Assembly (NCBI GenBank): GCA_018676675.1
Contig: JABHEG010000032.1
Location: 1-41,277 of the forward strand
From: Lentisphaerota bacterium
GTDB lineage: Bacteria > Verrucomicrobiota > Lentisphaeria > Oligosphaerales > JABHEG01
DNA length: 41,277 nt
Reading direction: 5' to 3'
Part shown: positions 22,641 through 32,000 of the stretch, one piece after another
How positions within the stretch are numbered: the first letter of the stretch is position 1
How the letters are laid out: each line of letters starts with the position of its first letter
Program-made: the position numbers and the translations under genes
Notes under the pieces: model-generated
The model's input: the letters and a program-made list of their open reading frames with translations, nothing else
Told to the model about the DNA's origin: nothing
Databases searched by the model: none

Positions 22641-23783
22641 CTAGTACCGGCCGAATTCGTGAACCGTCTCCGACAGCGCAAGCAGATTCTGGGGCGGCGT
22701 TTCAGGCGCGATGGCGCAAGCTGTGCTGAGGATGAACCCCGGGGCCTGCATCCCGATGTCCAGTCTCTGGCGGACATCATCCACGACTTGCTCCACGGTA
22801 CCGTTCAGCAGGATGTTGACCGGATCCACATTCCCCTTGATAAACGCTCGGTCTCCCACCCGTCCAATCGCGTTTTCGAGGCGAACATTCCCCAAGGGAG
22901 GGGGATCGAGGCACTCGAGGCCGCTGTAACCGGAATCAATCACGGCTTCCAGGCGGTCATCCAGGGCACCGCAGGTGTGGCAGTAGATTGGGACTCCTCG
23001 TTCGCGGCATGCGTCACTCAGCAGCTTCTGTGGAGGGACGACGAGCTGCCGGTAGAGATCCAGTGAGACAAACTTCTGACCCGTCCATGGGGAGGAGAGC
23101 TTCATGGCGTCGACGCCGGCATCGATCTGTTCGTGAGCAAACCGAGCGATGGCCTGGGCGAACCGGGTCATGATCTGGAGGCTCTTCTCCGGCTCGGTGA
23201 GGAGCGCGATCAGCGCATTCTCGGTTCCGAAGAGCTCGATGAAATGGTCGAAGGGCGAGTAGAGTTCTCCATGGACCGACATGTCCGGTCCTACCCGTCT
23301 CCTGATTTCTGAGATCACCCGGACACGCTCTTGTGGGTCGCCTGAGACGAAGGCGTTCAAGTCATTCGAGACCGGCTGGAACTGAACCGACTCGGGAATA
23401 GAGTCGACGTCAAAATCTCCGATGTCGGGGAGCGGATGGTCGGCGTAGACATGGCGCGGCAGGTCATTCTGACAGAAAACGGTCACATCACCGTTCTTGA
23501 ACGTGACCCGTGGCCCTTCGCGCCATCCCAGGTCGATGTTCGCCGTGGCCTCTTCATCCAGAGGCACGTTGCCAATCATTGAGGTCAGGACGCCATCGAA
23601 GCCAAACCGTTGGGTGATGTGGCAGAGCGTCTCGGCATAGACGCTCTGATCGTACCACAGGTCGAGCGGGCTAACATCCGGGTTCTGACGGAGAAGAAAG
23701 CCAATTGACGGCTGGCACATGACCGGCACACGGTCCGGCTGTTTGAGCCTCATGGCGGTTGCCATTCGTTCGCGCGATGTCAT
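22641..23783 (-). CDS. UroD/MtaA superfamily protein, methylcobamide methyltransferase-like
   Basis: A 380-residue protein of the uroporphyrinogen decarboxylase superfamily (starts MTSRERMATAMRLKQPDRVP). It carries the zinc-ligand pattern of the MtaA/MtbA/CmuA branch: His269 and Cys271 in YCHTCG, with the third ligand Cys356 in STACAIAPETPP. True UroD lacks this motif. These relatives move methyl groups between corrinoid proteins and thiols. No corrinoid protein or substrate-specific methyltransferase (MtaB, MttB) is in the window, so the partner is unknown. A heme role is unlikely. The ATG has AAGG at 8 bases. It is 23 bases downstream of the esterase gene, suggesting one transcript. Many such paralogues occur in Lentisphaerota. 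Confidence 0.82.
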   Translation of the reverse strand: MTSRERMATAMRLKQPDRVPVMCQPSIGFLLRQNPDVSPLDLWYDQSVYAETLCHITQRFGFDGVLTSMIGNVPLDEEATANIDLGWREGPRVTFKNGDVTVFCQNDLPRHVYADHPLPDIGDFDVDSIPESVQFQPVSNDLNAFVSGDPQERVRVISEIRRRVGPDMSVHGELYSPFDHFIELFGTENALIALLTEPEKSLQIMTRFAQAIARFAHEQIDAGVDAMKLSSPWTGQKFVSLDLYRQLVVPPQKLLSDACRERGVPIYCHTCGALDDRLEAVIDSGYSGLECLDPPPLGNVRLENAIGRVGDRAFIKGNVDPVNILLNGTVEQVVDDVRQRLDIGMQAPGFILSTACAIAPETPPQNLLALSETVHEFGRY

Positions 23784-23806
23784 CGGAGAGACCTTTCCGG
23801 CTGGCT

Positions 23807-24736
23807 CTACGGCTCTTCGGGCATGGTTGGGCTCCCGGCCAGATAGCCGAGAGAAACGAAGAATTCATCCATGGCCCGGACCGTCTTCCGGTAGGCTTTC
23901 CCGCCTCCTTTGCCATAGTTGAAGAACCCGTGGCCCTGGCCTTCGAAGAGGACGAGTTCGCTGCGGCAGCCGAGGGTCTTCATCCCATCACGGAACGCTT
24001 CGGCTGTGGCGACGGGGATGAGTTTGTCGTTTGTGCCGAGAAAGACAAGGGCTGGGGGGGCTTCTTTGGTGATGGCGTGGGCGGGGGAGTACGTCTTGTA
24101 GGCCTCGCCACATCGGGCATGTCCCCACCCCGCTTTACCTGGGCCATTGTTGTAGACTGGGTTGAACAGGACGAGCGCGGCGGCTTTGGCGCTGACGCTG
24201 AGGTCGTCATTGGGGTCGTCTACGCCCGGCAGCAAGCCAACGCAGGCGGCCAGGTGGCCTCCCGCTGATCCCCCTCCGGCGGCGATGCGGTCCGGATCGA
24301 TCCCCAATTCCTCGGCGTGTGCTCTGACCCAACGCATGCCGGACTTGGCGTCATTGATGCAGGCGGTGGGTGGGGCCTTGCTCTTGCGGTCGAGTAGACG
24401 GTACTGCACGTGCACGGTCACCATTCCCCGTTTGGCCAGGTACTTGCCGTGCTCGGCGAATTGACCGGGGGCGCCGCCGACCCAGCCGCCTCCGTGGTAG
24501 AACACGATGGCCGGGCGCTTGTCGGCCGGGGCATGCCCCTCGGGGCTGAGGACGTACAGCTTCAACTCCCGATCGCCGACCGTCTTGTAGACAAATGCTC
24601 TGGCTCCGGAAGCTTCCATCTTGGACACCCTTTTTCGTGGGGCTCTCTTTGTGGGGCTGGGCTTGGCAGCAGGGCCACTTTGAGCGGTGACACAGACGGC
24701 GGCAGTCAGGGCCAGCGCTCGAACGAGCTTCATCAT
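23807..24736 (-). CDS. Exported alpha/beta-hydrolase esterase
   Basis: A 309-residue alpha/beta-hydrolase of the carbohydrate esterase/HSL-like group. The N-terminus is a probable signal peptide (MMKLVRALALTAAVCVTAQS) followed by a basic linker (25-40). The oxyanion motif HGGG is at 81-84. The catalytic triad candidates are Ser157 (GGGSAGG), Asp237 (GTNDKLIP) and His269 (GQGHGFF). Close relatives are annotated as acetyl-xylan or feruloyl-type esterases in polysaccharide loci, so removal of ester groups from plant polysaccharide is plausible. GGGAG lies 8 bases before the ATG. It is divergent from the PL22-like gene and precedes the UroD/MtaA-type gene in the same direction. Confidence 0.87.
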   Translation of the reverse strand: MMKLVRALALTAAVCVTAQSGPAAKPSPTKRAPRKRVSKMEASGARAFVYKTVGDRELKLYVLSPEGHAPADKRPAIVFYHGGGWVGGAPGQFAEHGKYLAKRGMVTVHVQYRLLDRKSKAPPTACINDAKSGMRWVRAHAEELGIDPDRIAAGGGSAGGHLAACVGLLPGVDDPNDDLSVSAKAAALVLFNPVYNNGPGKAGWGHARCGEAYKTYSPAHAITKEAPPALVFLGTNDKLIPVATAEAFRDGMKTLGCRSELVLFEGQGHGFFNYGKGGGKAYRKTVRAMDEFFVSLGYLAGSPTMPEEP

Positions 24737-24805
24737 CGTTCATCTCCCAAAGAGGGTGAGTGGTCGAACGTGTTACTTGAGGCCAAGGTAGCCACTGCGG
24801 CAACG

Positions 24806-24819
24806 CCCTGCAAGCAGGG
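24806..24819. promoter_or_regulatory. Palindrome in the esterase/PL22 divergent region
   Basis: CCCTGC-AA-GCAGGG is a perfect 6-bp inverted repeat in the 182-base gap between two divergent genes. A second repeat, CGGTC-GGA-GACCG, is at 24843-24855. Both could be operators, since co-regulation of these genes makes sense; there is no independent evidence. Confidence 0.3.
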
Positions 24820-24918
24820 AATGCGGCGAGTGGGCTTGCAAACGGTCGGAGACCGGTGACTGTCTTCTCGTGCAACCACGCGTGTGGCGCAGCACGTAGA
24901 CATGAGGTAAGGCGAGAC

Positions 24919-25947
24919 ATGCTTGATCGCATTCAACTTGAGCACCGACTGATCCCAGACAGTCTCGGGCAAGACGCGATTACCGAATACAGCGGCCTGT
25001 CCGGATTGGTGTGTCCATATTTCCACCAGCGTTTCATCACCGCAGACCAGCGCTTCCTGATTTGTGAGGGACGTTTCGCCGATCGTGGCGATGTGGTCCG
25101 TATTGATCTTGTGGAGCATACAGCTGTTCGCTTGACCGACGCCGGGGCGCGAGTGCACGTTGGTGACTTGGCTCCAGATGGTCGCCGCTTTTTCTTTATG
25201 CGTGGCGGCAACATCCACTGGGTAGACATCTTCTCGGGTGATGAAGAGTGTTTTGCCGAAGCTCCCTCGGCGGGGGCGTACCAGCCGATGAGCTGTCTCC
25301 ACTTCAGTGCTGACGGCACATCCATCGTGACGGGGGGGAATCGGGAGCATGCGAGCGGGGTCAAGGAAGGGCGAGTCTGGGCGGTCGACGCTGTAAGTGG
25401 AGCGGCAGAGCCAATCGTCGATCGGCCATTCCAGATCGGTCATGTTCAGTGTTCGACGGTGGATCCGGACCTGGTGATGTACTGCCATGAGACCGGCGGG
25501 GCTTCTCCGCAGCGGATGTGGCTGGCCAGGCGTGACGGTGTTCACCCGGGCGCCCTTTTCGATACGCCGGGCCACCCGTGGGTGACACATGAGACGTTCA
25601 CTGGCGATGGCCTCTGGATTGTCTTTGTGCGGAACCCGGAAGGGATCGGGATGACTCGGCCCGACGGGAGTGAGCTCCGAACGTTCGAGATACCACATGC
25701 GTGGCATACTGGACCAAGCCGTACGGGAGACCGCATCCTGTTCGACGTTCATGGTGGCGACGTCGGTATCCTCGACGTGGCCACCGGGGAAGCCCGGGTG
25801 TTTGCCCGGAAGCAGCACGGCGGATCGAAGGCCCACCCCCACCCCTGTTTTGCGCCTGACGACCGGACGGCAGTCTGGACATCGACTGCGGGGAAATGTC
25901 CCACAGTCTGCATTCTGAACACCCGGGGAGTGATTGGTGATAGGTGA
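24919..25947 (+). CDS. Oligogalacturonate lyase-like protein (PL22 family)
   Basis: A 342-residue seven-bladed beta-propeller protein of the PL22 oligogalacturonide lyase type. Repeated blade strands are visible (DLAPDGRRFFFMRGGNIHWV, FSADGTSIVTG, TGDRILFDVHGGDVGILDV). Histidines that line up with the metal site of the family are in PHAWHTG (260, 263) and AHPHPCF (306 and 308). The enzyme family splits unsaturated and saturated galacturonate oligomers in the cytoplasm; no signal peptide is seen. I chose ATG 24919 (AAGGCGAG upstream) over a GTG at 24856, since the added residues look non-coding. In PVC genomes this fold has many paralogues, so pectin specificity is probable rather than certain. 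It is followed 70 bases later by the TIGR03790 gene. Confidence 0.82.
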   Translation: MLDRIQLEHRLIPDSLGQDAITEYSGLSGLVCPYFHQRFITADQRFLICEGRFADRGDVVRIDLVEHTAVRLTDAGARVHVGDLAPDGRRFFFMRGGNIHWVDIFSGDEECFAEAPSAGAYQPMSCLHFSADGTSIVTGGNREHASGVKEGRVWAVDAVSGAAEPIVDRPFQIGHVQCSTVDPDLVMYCHETGGASPQRMWLARRDGVHPGALFDTPGHPWVTHETFTGDGLWIVFVRNPEGIGMTRPDGSELRTFEIPHAWHTGPSRTGDRILFDVHGGDVGILDVATGEARVFARKQHGGSKAHPHPCFAPDDRTAVWTSTAGKCPTVCILNTRGVIGDR

Positions 25948-26017
25948 TCAGGTTCAGAGACCCCTGACGTGTATCTTCCTCCGTTGATTCGTGGTTCATT
26001 CCAGGGAGCGTGATGGC

Positions 26018-28567
26018 ATGTGGATTGGTCAATTCTCTGGCAAGAGATGGTTGAGCACTTTCCTGTTCCCGGCTGTCTTGGTAGGCTCCATCGCCGGGGC
26101 TGGGCTTGCGCCTGAGAACGTGGCCGTGCTGGTGAACGCGGACAGCTGGATGTCCCACTCCGTGGCCAATGCTTACGTCTCGCTCCGGAGAATACCGCCT
26201 GGGAACGTCATTTCTCTGCCAGGGATACCGACCAGCGACTCCATGCGTATCGGGGAGTTCAGGAAGAAGATACTGAGACCGTTCCTTGCCGAGCTCGGGC
26301 GCCGGGGAATCGCTTCCCAAATCGACGCCGTCGTCTATTCGTCAGATTTCCCGTATGCGATCGATTTCAGGGAGGACTTTTCCGGGAGAAAGGCGCCCCG
26401 ATTTGTCGGGACGAGAGCGGCCATCACCGGACTGACATTTCTCTATCAGAGTGTTCTGGCGGCGGATCTCGATTACGCTGATCGAGGGGCGAACTGGTAC
26501 TGTCGGCGCGTTGCGCGTGAGAGCGCCGATGTGGCCTGGGAACCAAGCGATCGGGAGGACTACGGCGGGGTGGAACGGTTCTTCGCTGAGCGTATGAAGC
26601 GGAAGAAGGGGCTCAAAGAGGCGACAGACGAGGAGAAGGACGCGTTCAAGGTGTGGGAGCGGGAGGGATGGACGAAGGCCGAAGAGACCATGGGGCGGCT
26701 TGGGGGACTGCACCCGGATGCTCCGCACGTGCAGTACAACCTGGCCTGTGCTCAGAGCATGTGCGGCAAGCTTGACGACGCCGTCCGGAGTTTGCGGCAG
26801 GCGTTCTCCGCCGGCTACCGAGACTGGCATCACATGGGGAAAGACAGTGATCTGGTCGCATTGCGAGGCCGTGAGGATTTCAAGGAACTCACGGTGGAGA
26901 TGCGAGACGCTCCCGTCACCATGAGGGCTCCCCGAGCCTTTTCTGCCCGGGTTGGCTGGACGCCCAGAGGGCATCCCGTCCCGAACTACAAAGGCGCGCG
27001 CTACCTCATCTCGACCATGCTTGGGTACACGAGTGGACGTGGGAATTCCTACCGGGAGGTGGTGTCCTGTCTCGAGCGGGCCGCGGCGGCCGATGGGACG
27101 GGGCCTGAAGGGACCGTCTACTTCATGCTGAATGGAAACGTCCGATCAACGACGCGTGAATGGGCAGTGCGCACGGCGGCGGAACAAATCCGCGGCCTCG
27201 GAGTCCAGGCCGAGGTAACGCAGGGCGTGCTCCCGAAAGAGACGACGGTGGCTGGGGCTTTTGTCGGCACGGCGTCCTTCAATTGGGCATCGTCTAAATC
27301 GACTATTGTGCCGGGCGCAATCTGTGAGCATCTGACAAGCTGTGGCGGGATCCTGCGGGAGAGAGCGTCTCAAACGCCTTTGACTGCGTTCATAAGGGCC
27401 GGGGCAGCCGGCGCTTCAGGAACGGTGGTTGAGCCGTTCGCAATCCAGGCGAAGTTCCCCCATGCGTTCCTGCAGACGTACTACACGATGGGTTACACCC
27501 TTGGAGAGGCCTTCTACCTGTCGGTGGCCAGCCCATACCAATTGCTGATTGTGGGGGACCCCCTCTGTCGGCCGTGGAGCCGTCCTCAGGAGGTCGCGCT
27601 TGAAGGCTTGCCTGAGGGGGGCATCGTCCGAGCACCGGTGAAGGTGGCCGCCGGCACAGCAGAGGGACAGGCGAAGCGCGTTGAGTTCTTTATCGATGGT
27701 CGTCTGGTGGAGTCTCTTGCGCCAGGCAAATCGTTTGAGCTCGATCCCGCTGGGCTCAAGGCGGGAGAGCATTGCTTGAGCGCGGTTGTGGTCGGTGCAG
27801 ATCAGTTGGAGAGTCGGGCCCGTGCCTCGAGGGTGTTCGAGGTCGTGAACGGAACCGGGAAATCTGCGTGTACGGTAACCGTTCCTGCATCATCGATCAT
27901 TGGCGAGGATGTCATGGTCACCTGGACAATACCCGCCGCGGCCCGGGTCGCAGTGTGGCACCACGGCGTGCGGTTGGTGGACGTGGTGGCCGAACAGGGC
28001 GAGCTGAGTTTGCCTTCGGCGAGGCTGGGGCTTGGGACGACTCGTTTGGCGGTGGTCGCGACGGATTCCGACGGTGCGCATGTGGCCAGTTTGCGCAAGA
28101 CCGTCACGGTGGCGGAAGCCCCGCCGCTTACGCAGTTGGGGTGTTCCTGGGACGCTTTGGCCAAAGGCATTCAGATGGAAGCGGACGGGCCCGAGGTAAA
28201 GGCTGTTGAGGCGTTGAGTGGCGGATGGCTTGCCAAGGCAGGTCTGCGGGAGGGAGACACGGTGACGGTTGATGTCTTCGTCCAGGCTGCCAAGGAGGAT
28301 GTGTACCAAGTTCAGTTTTTCGGCAACACGCCCCTGGTGGATGGTATCTGCCGGGTTGACGGTCAGGTGTTCAGGATATGGGAGGCGGGGGCTTGGCGAG
28401 GAGTCCCCGTCTCTTTGCAGCCAGGCACACACTCGATTTCGTTCTCCGCGCGTGTGCCTGGTGGGAAGCCGTCTCTACGCGTCTGTTTCGGCAGCCGAGG
28501 GACAAGTGTGCTCAGCAGCAAGAACTGTCGTCAATCGAAGGCCCAGGGCGTGGGGCGAGCAGAATAA
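26018..28567 (+). CDS. TIGR03790 family protein with internal TPR and C-terminal beta domains
   Basis: An 849-residue exported protein (hydrophobic N-terminus, residues 12-29). The TIGR03790 region is split: 30-150 (ENVAVLVNADSWMSHSVANA, then GIASQIDAVVYSSDFPYAID) and 312-522 (YLISTMLGYTSGRG, ending LLIVGDPLCRPW). Between them, 215-292, lies a tetratricopeptide-like segment (YNLACAQSMCGKLDDAVRSL). Residues 530-705 look like Ig-like domains and 706-830 a jelly-roll module. TIGR03790 proteins are secreted, distantly like caspase-clan peptidases, with no established function; they are usually a few hundred residues long. The ATG has GGAG 9 bases upstream; an in-frame GTG at 25991 is less likely. 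A lipoprotein gene follows after 12 bases. Confidence 0.8.
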   Translation: MWIGQFSGKRWLSTFLFPAVLVGSIAGAGLAPENVAVLVNADSWMSHSVANAYVSLRRIPPGNVISLPGIPTSDSMRIGEFRKKILRPFLAELGRRGIASQIDAVVYSSDFPYAIDFREDFSGRKAPRFVGTRAAITGLTFLYQSVLAADLDYADRGANWYCRRVARESADVAWEPSDREDYGGVERFFAERMKRKKGLKEATDEEKDAFKVWEREGWTKAEETMGRLGGLHPDAPHVQYNLACAQSMCGKLDDAVRSLRQAFSAGYRDWHHMGKDSDLVALRGREDFKELTVEMRDAPVTMRAPRAFSARVGWTPRGHPVPNYKGARYLISTMLGYTSGRGNSYREVVSCLERAAAADGTGPEGTVYFMLNGNVRSTTREWAVRTAAEQIRGLGVQAEVTQGVLPKETTVAGAFVGTASFNWASSKSTIVPGAICEHLTSCGGILRERASQTPLTAFIRAGAAGASGTVVEPFAIQAKFPHAFLQTYYTMGYTLGEAFYLSVASPYQLLIVGDPLCRPWSRPQEVALEGLPEGGIVRAPVKVAAGTAEGQAKRVEFFIDGRLVESLAPGKSFELDPAGLKAGEHCLSAVVVGADQLESRARASRVFEVVNGTGKSACTVTVPASSIIGEDVMVTWTIPAAARVAVWHHGVRLVDVVAEQGELSLPSARLGLGTTRLAVVATDSDGAHVASLRKTVTVAEAPPLTQLGCSWDALAKGIQMEADGPEVKAVEALSGGWLAKAGLREGDTVTVDVFVQAAKEDVYQVQFFGNTPLVDGICRVDGQVFRIWEAGAWRGVPVSLQPGTHSISFSARVPGGKPSLRVCFGSRGTSVLSSKNCRQSKAQGVGRAE

Positions 28568-28579
28568 GGAAGGAAGAGC

Positions 28580-29047
28580 ATGATTGTGGAAATAAGGCGT
28601 ACTCAGATGCGACGGGCGGCGTTCCGGGTGGGAAGCATATGTTTGTTGGCGGCACTGTTCAGTGGCTGCAAGACCGTCGTCCCGGAGGATTTTTCCGTGG
28701 TGGTGCGGGATCTCGTTCTCGTGAACAGGTCAGACGTGCCGGCAAGCCGCATTGTTCTGAGCATACCGATTTCGCGCCAGAAGGTGAGGTGTTCTTACAT
28801 CCCGGCTCACGGCAGACAGATCCTTGATTATCCGACGCGCGAATACAGCGGGAGTTACGTGGTAGTGTCCTGGCGCTGTCGGGGCAGGATGTGGCATTCG
28901 GAGCCGGAAGCCGCCCTGACGCCTCCCGGCCTGGAGCGCGGTCAACCCGTCGACTTGGTGGTCACCCTCGGTGAAGGCGGGAAGATGAAGATCGAGATCA
29001 CTCAGGACGCCCGTGCGGAACGAACACCGAACCGGAAGAGGCGGTAA
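28580..29047 (+). CDS. Small lipoprotein of unknown function
   Basis: A 155-residue protein with a lipoprotein signal: a basic N-terminus, the hydrophobic stretch ICLLAALF, and lipobox LFSGC with Cys30 as the lipidated residue. The mature part (VVVRDLVLVNRSDVPASRIV, then YVVVSWRCRGRMWHSEPEAA) is beta-rich and I do not recognise it. GGAAGGAAG precedes the ATG; an internal ATG at 28607 would give a shorter signal but has no ribosome site. It is 12 bases after the TIGR03790 gene and probably co-expressed with it, perhaps as a membrane-anchored partner (inference). Confidence 0.75.
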   Translation: MIVEIRRTQMRRAAFRVGSICLLAALFSGCKTVVPEDFSVVVRDLVLVNRSDVPASRIVLSIPISRQKVRCSYIPAHGRQILDYPTREYSGSYVVVSWRCRGRMWHSEPEAALTPPGLERGQPVDLVVTLGEGGKMKIEITQDARAERTPNRKRR

Positions 29048-29091
29048 ACTGAGCGGGATTGGCGAGTGGCTCGGGAGTTCTCCGGGAACCT

Positions 29092-32000
29092 TCACTTCCC
29101 GCGGGCATGAGTCTCGATTTCCCTGGGTGAGAGGGCGTGCGTGAGGATCAGGACTCGGGCAAGTTTGCCTCTGAAGTAGGCCGGGTCGGGTTCGTGTGCG
29201 CGTCGACCAAGCCGGAGAGGATGTGCGTTGGTCAGGTCGCCTACTTCTGAGAGGTCATGGGGGGACCCGCTGACCTCCCCATTGGCGTAGGTGATGCCCT
29301 GGTTTCCGCGCCTCACGAATGCGACGTGTGTCCACTTCCCTCGTGGAACGGAGCTCGCGCCCGTGCAGCGGAAGACGTTGTTGAGGCGGAAGGACGCGCT
29401 ATCGCTGACGCCTTGGCCATTCCACCCGAAAGACCACTCAGCTTCGCTCCCAAAGCCGTTTCCCTTGGAGATGGCAACCGAACTGCTTTTCTCCCGCCAC
29501 ATCCAGGCCATGAGGGTGAAATCGCCAGCCCCCAAGTTGACGTTTGGCGACGCTTCCGCGTAATCGCCGTCACCATCGAGGACGAGGGCTGGGCCTCCGA
29601 ACGGGCCTTGTCCAGGTTGTATCGTCGCATCGCCGTGCAAGGTGGCATCGCCTCCTCCTCCCAGGCTGTCGAGGAGCAGGCCATCGTGAGTCAGCTGTCC
29701 GGTGTAGGACGCACCCCGGGCCGTGGGTAAAACGGGCAATCGGGCGCTCTCCTGCAGCATGTTCCGAGCGGGGGTCGTGTCGGTCACGTTGGCAATGCTC
29801 AGGAAGCACTCGTCTTGGGCAGGAAGGCCCTGAACGGTGAGTTCGACGCAGTTGGGGGCGAGTCTGCGGACCCTCTGTATACTGGCCGTCGGCGTGAACC
29901 GGTAGTTCCGGCTCGTCAAAGCACTGCGGTGAGAAACGGGTTTGCTGAAGACAATCCGGACTCGGCCGCCGGCATGTGTTCGCGTCACTACATCCACCTC
30001 CGGAGGTACAAGGTCCGGCGGGGTGCGAACATGACATGCCGGGGATCTGGGCCCATTGTGGCAGAAGTCTCCATCCTGAGCAGCGACCTCATATCGGTAC
30101 TTGGTCCTTTCGGGCAAGTGTGCGTCGGCATATGACGTTTCGTTCAGCACTGCGATCCGTTTGCCATCCCGGAATACGGTGTAACGGGGCGTGTTCGTGA
30201 ATCTATGGTCGGGGGCGTCCCAGGACAGCGCAACGGTGTGATGGTTTGCTGTCTCGGCTCGAAGGCTCTGTGGGGCTGACGGTGGGCGAGGAAGAGACCG
30301 GCCGGCCCCAAATTCGGTTGGGAATGTTGCGGTCACGCCGATGTTCTGGTAATCCATCAAGTCGGTGCGGAACCCCGGCTTCCAGCTCACGTTCGTTGTC
30401 TGTGCGGACGCGGCATTCTCGGGCCGGTTGCTGCGGATCTGTTTGTCCTGCGAACGAATGATGTGGACGTTCCGGAAGATCTGATCCATGGACATTTTGG
30501 GCCAATCCAGGAAGATGCCATCGGGGCCAATGTCCTTCATCGAGGATACTGCCTGGCTGTCGGCGACGGTGATCTGTTCGAAGGTGTTGACGCAGCCTCC
30601 GTCCGGGTTGTTGAGGTTCGCGCAGTGGAGCGTTCCCATGTCGCCACCATCCTGGCCGCAGCGATAGGTGCGGAGGTGGTGGATCCGGTTGTCCTTACAC
30701 TGAGGCTGGTCGGTCCACACGGGCGGCCCGTACTGCGTTCCTGTGTTGCCGCGCACGGTGACGGCGTAGCGGACGGAATCGTGCATTTCGCAGTGGCTGA
30801 TTTCGTTGTGGGAGACGTTGAACAGGTTGACGCAGGCCGCATAGGTGTGGACCTCGCCGATGTTGTGCATTCGGCAGTTGGTAACCCAGTTCCGTTCACA
30901 GCGGCTGAGCTTCGCGTTGTTGTGATTTTTGTCTCGCCAGCGATTTGAGAGGGTCACGCCATTCAGTCCCATGTGCTCAATCCAGCATCCCTTGACGACG
31001 TTTGCGGTAGCGTGTCCAATCAGCATGATTCCGCTGCGGCCACTGTTCTTGAGATGACAGTCACGGACCTCGATCCCTGTCGCGTTGCTCAGCCAGACAA
31101 GGGCGCCATCCTGGATGCCGTAGCGCGTACTCCACCAGCCCTTCGGGAAGCCATCTGTCTCCTCCAGAGCCAGACCCTCCAGGCGGATATTCCGTGTGGG
31201 GCGATCCGGTGACTCTCCTTTGATCTGGATCAGGCGCGTCAGTACCGGAGCCGAGATTCCCAGTGTTTCGGGGTGTCCGTCTCCCATAGGGTGGTAGTAG
31301 AGCGTCCGAGAGCCGTCATCAAGGTAGAACTCCCCGGGGGCATCCAGGAAGCTCAGTTCATCTTCGAGGAAGTACCTTGCGCGCGCCAGTATCCCAAAAT
31401 GGAGACGGGAGGCATGCAGGGCGATTCGGCGCTGGTCGGGGTCGATTGCCCGTACTCGGTAGGTTGAGCGCATCCAGTCGCACTTGCCTCTCAGGTAGAT
31501 GAAGACGCGCATCTTCGTGATGTCAGTCACTGGCGGGGTGTCCTCGTCAGCATAGGTAAGCCAGGCTGTTCCTTTGCCTTTCTCGAACCCCTCAGCGCCG
31601 TCTTCCGTGACCAAGTAGGGCCCTCGCGCAGTTGGGAAGTGGGGGCTGTGCTCGTAGTTGGGGAAACGGGCTTTGTGGGCTCGCTTCCCGTTTTCATAGA
31701 GGGTGTGGAACGTCATGTCTGCCGGGATAACTGCTTTCCAGACCCCGTCGCTGTGTGGTTTCCAGCCTGTGATGGGGACGCTTCCCAGGAGCCTGGCCTT
31801 CCCGGGGCCTCCGGCGCTGCGGTAGACCACTTGATTTCCATCGCGCCCCGAATCGTCGTTCGTGAGTTCGAAGGTGTGGTCCAGTCGATAGATGCCTGGG
31901 GCCAGATCGACAACGACGTCGTTCTGTGCGGTCTGCGCAGCGTGCCTGGCGAGTTCCCGAGCGCGCCATAGCGTACGTAGCGGGGCTTCCGACGAGCCGC

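Noticed and set aside
22641..23783. Annotation as heme-pathway uroporphyrinogen decarboxylase
   Set aside because: The zinc motif of the methyltransferase branch is present, and no other heme gene is nearby.
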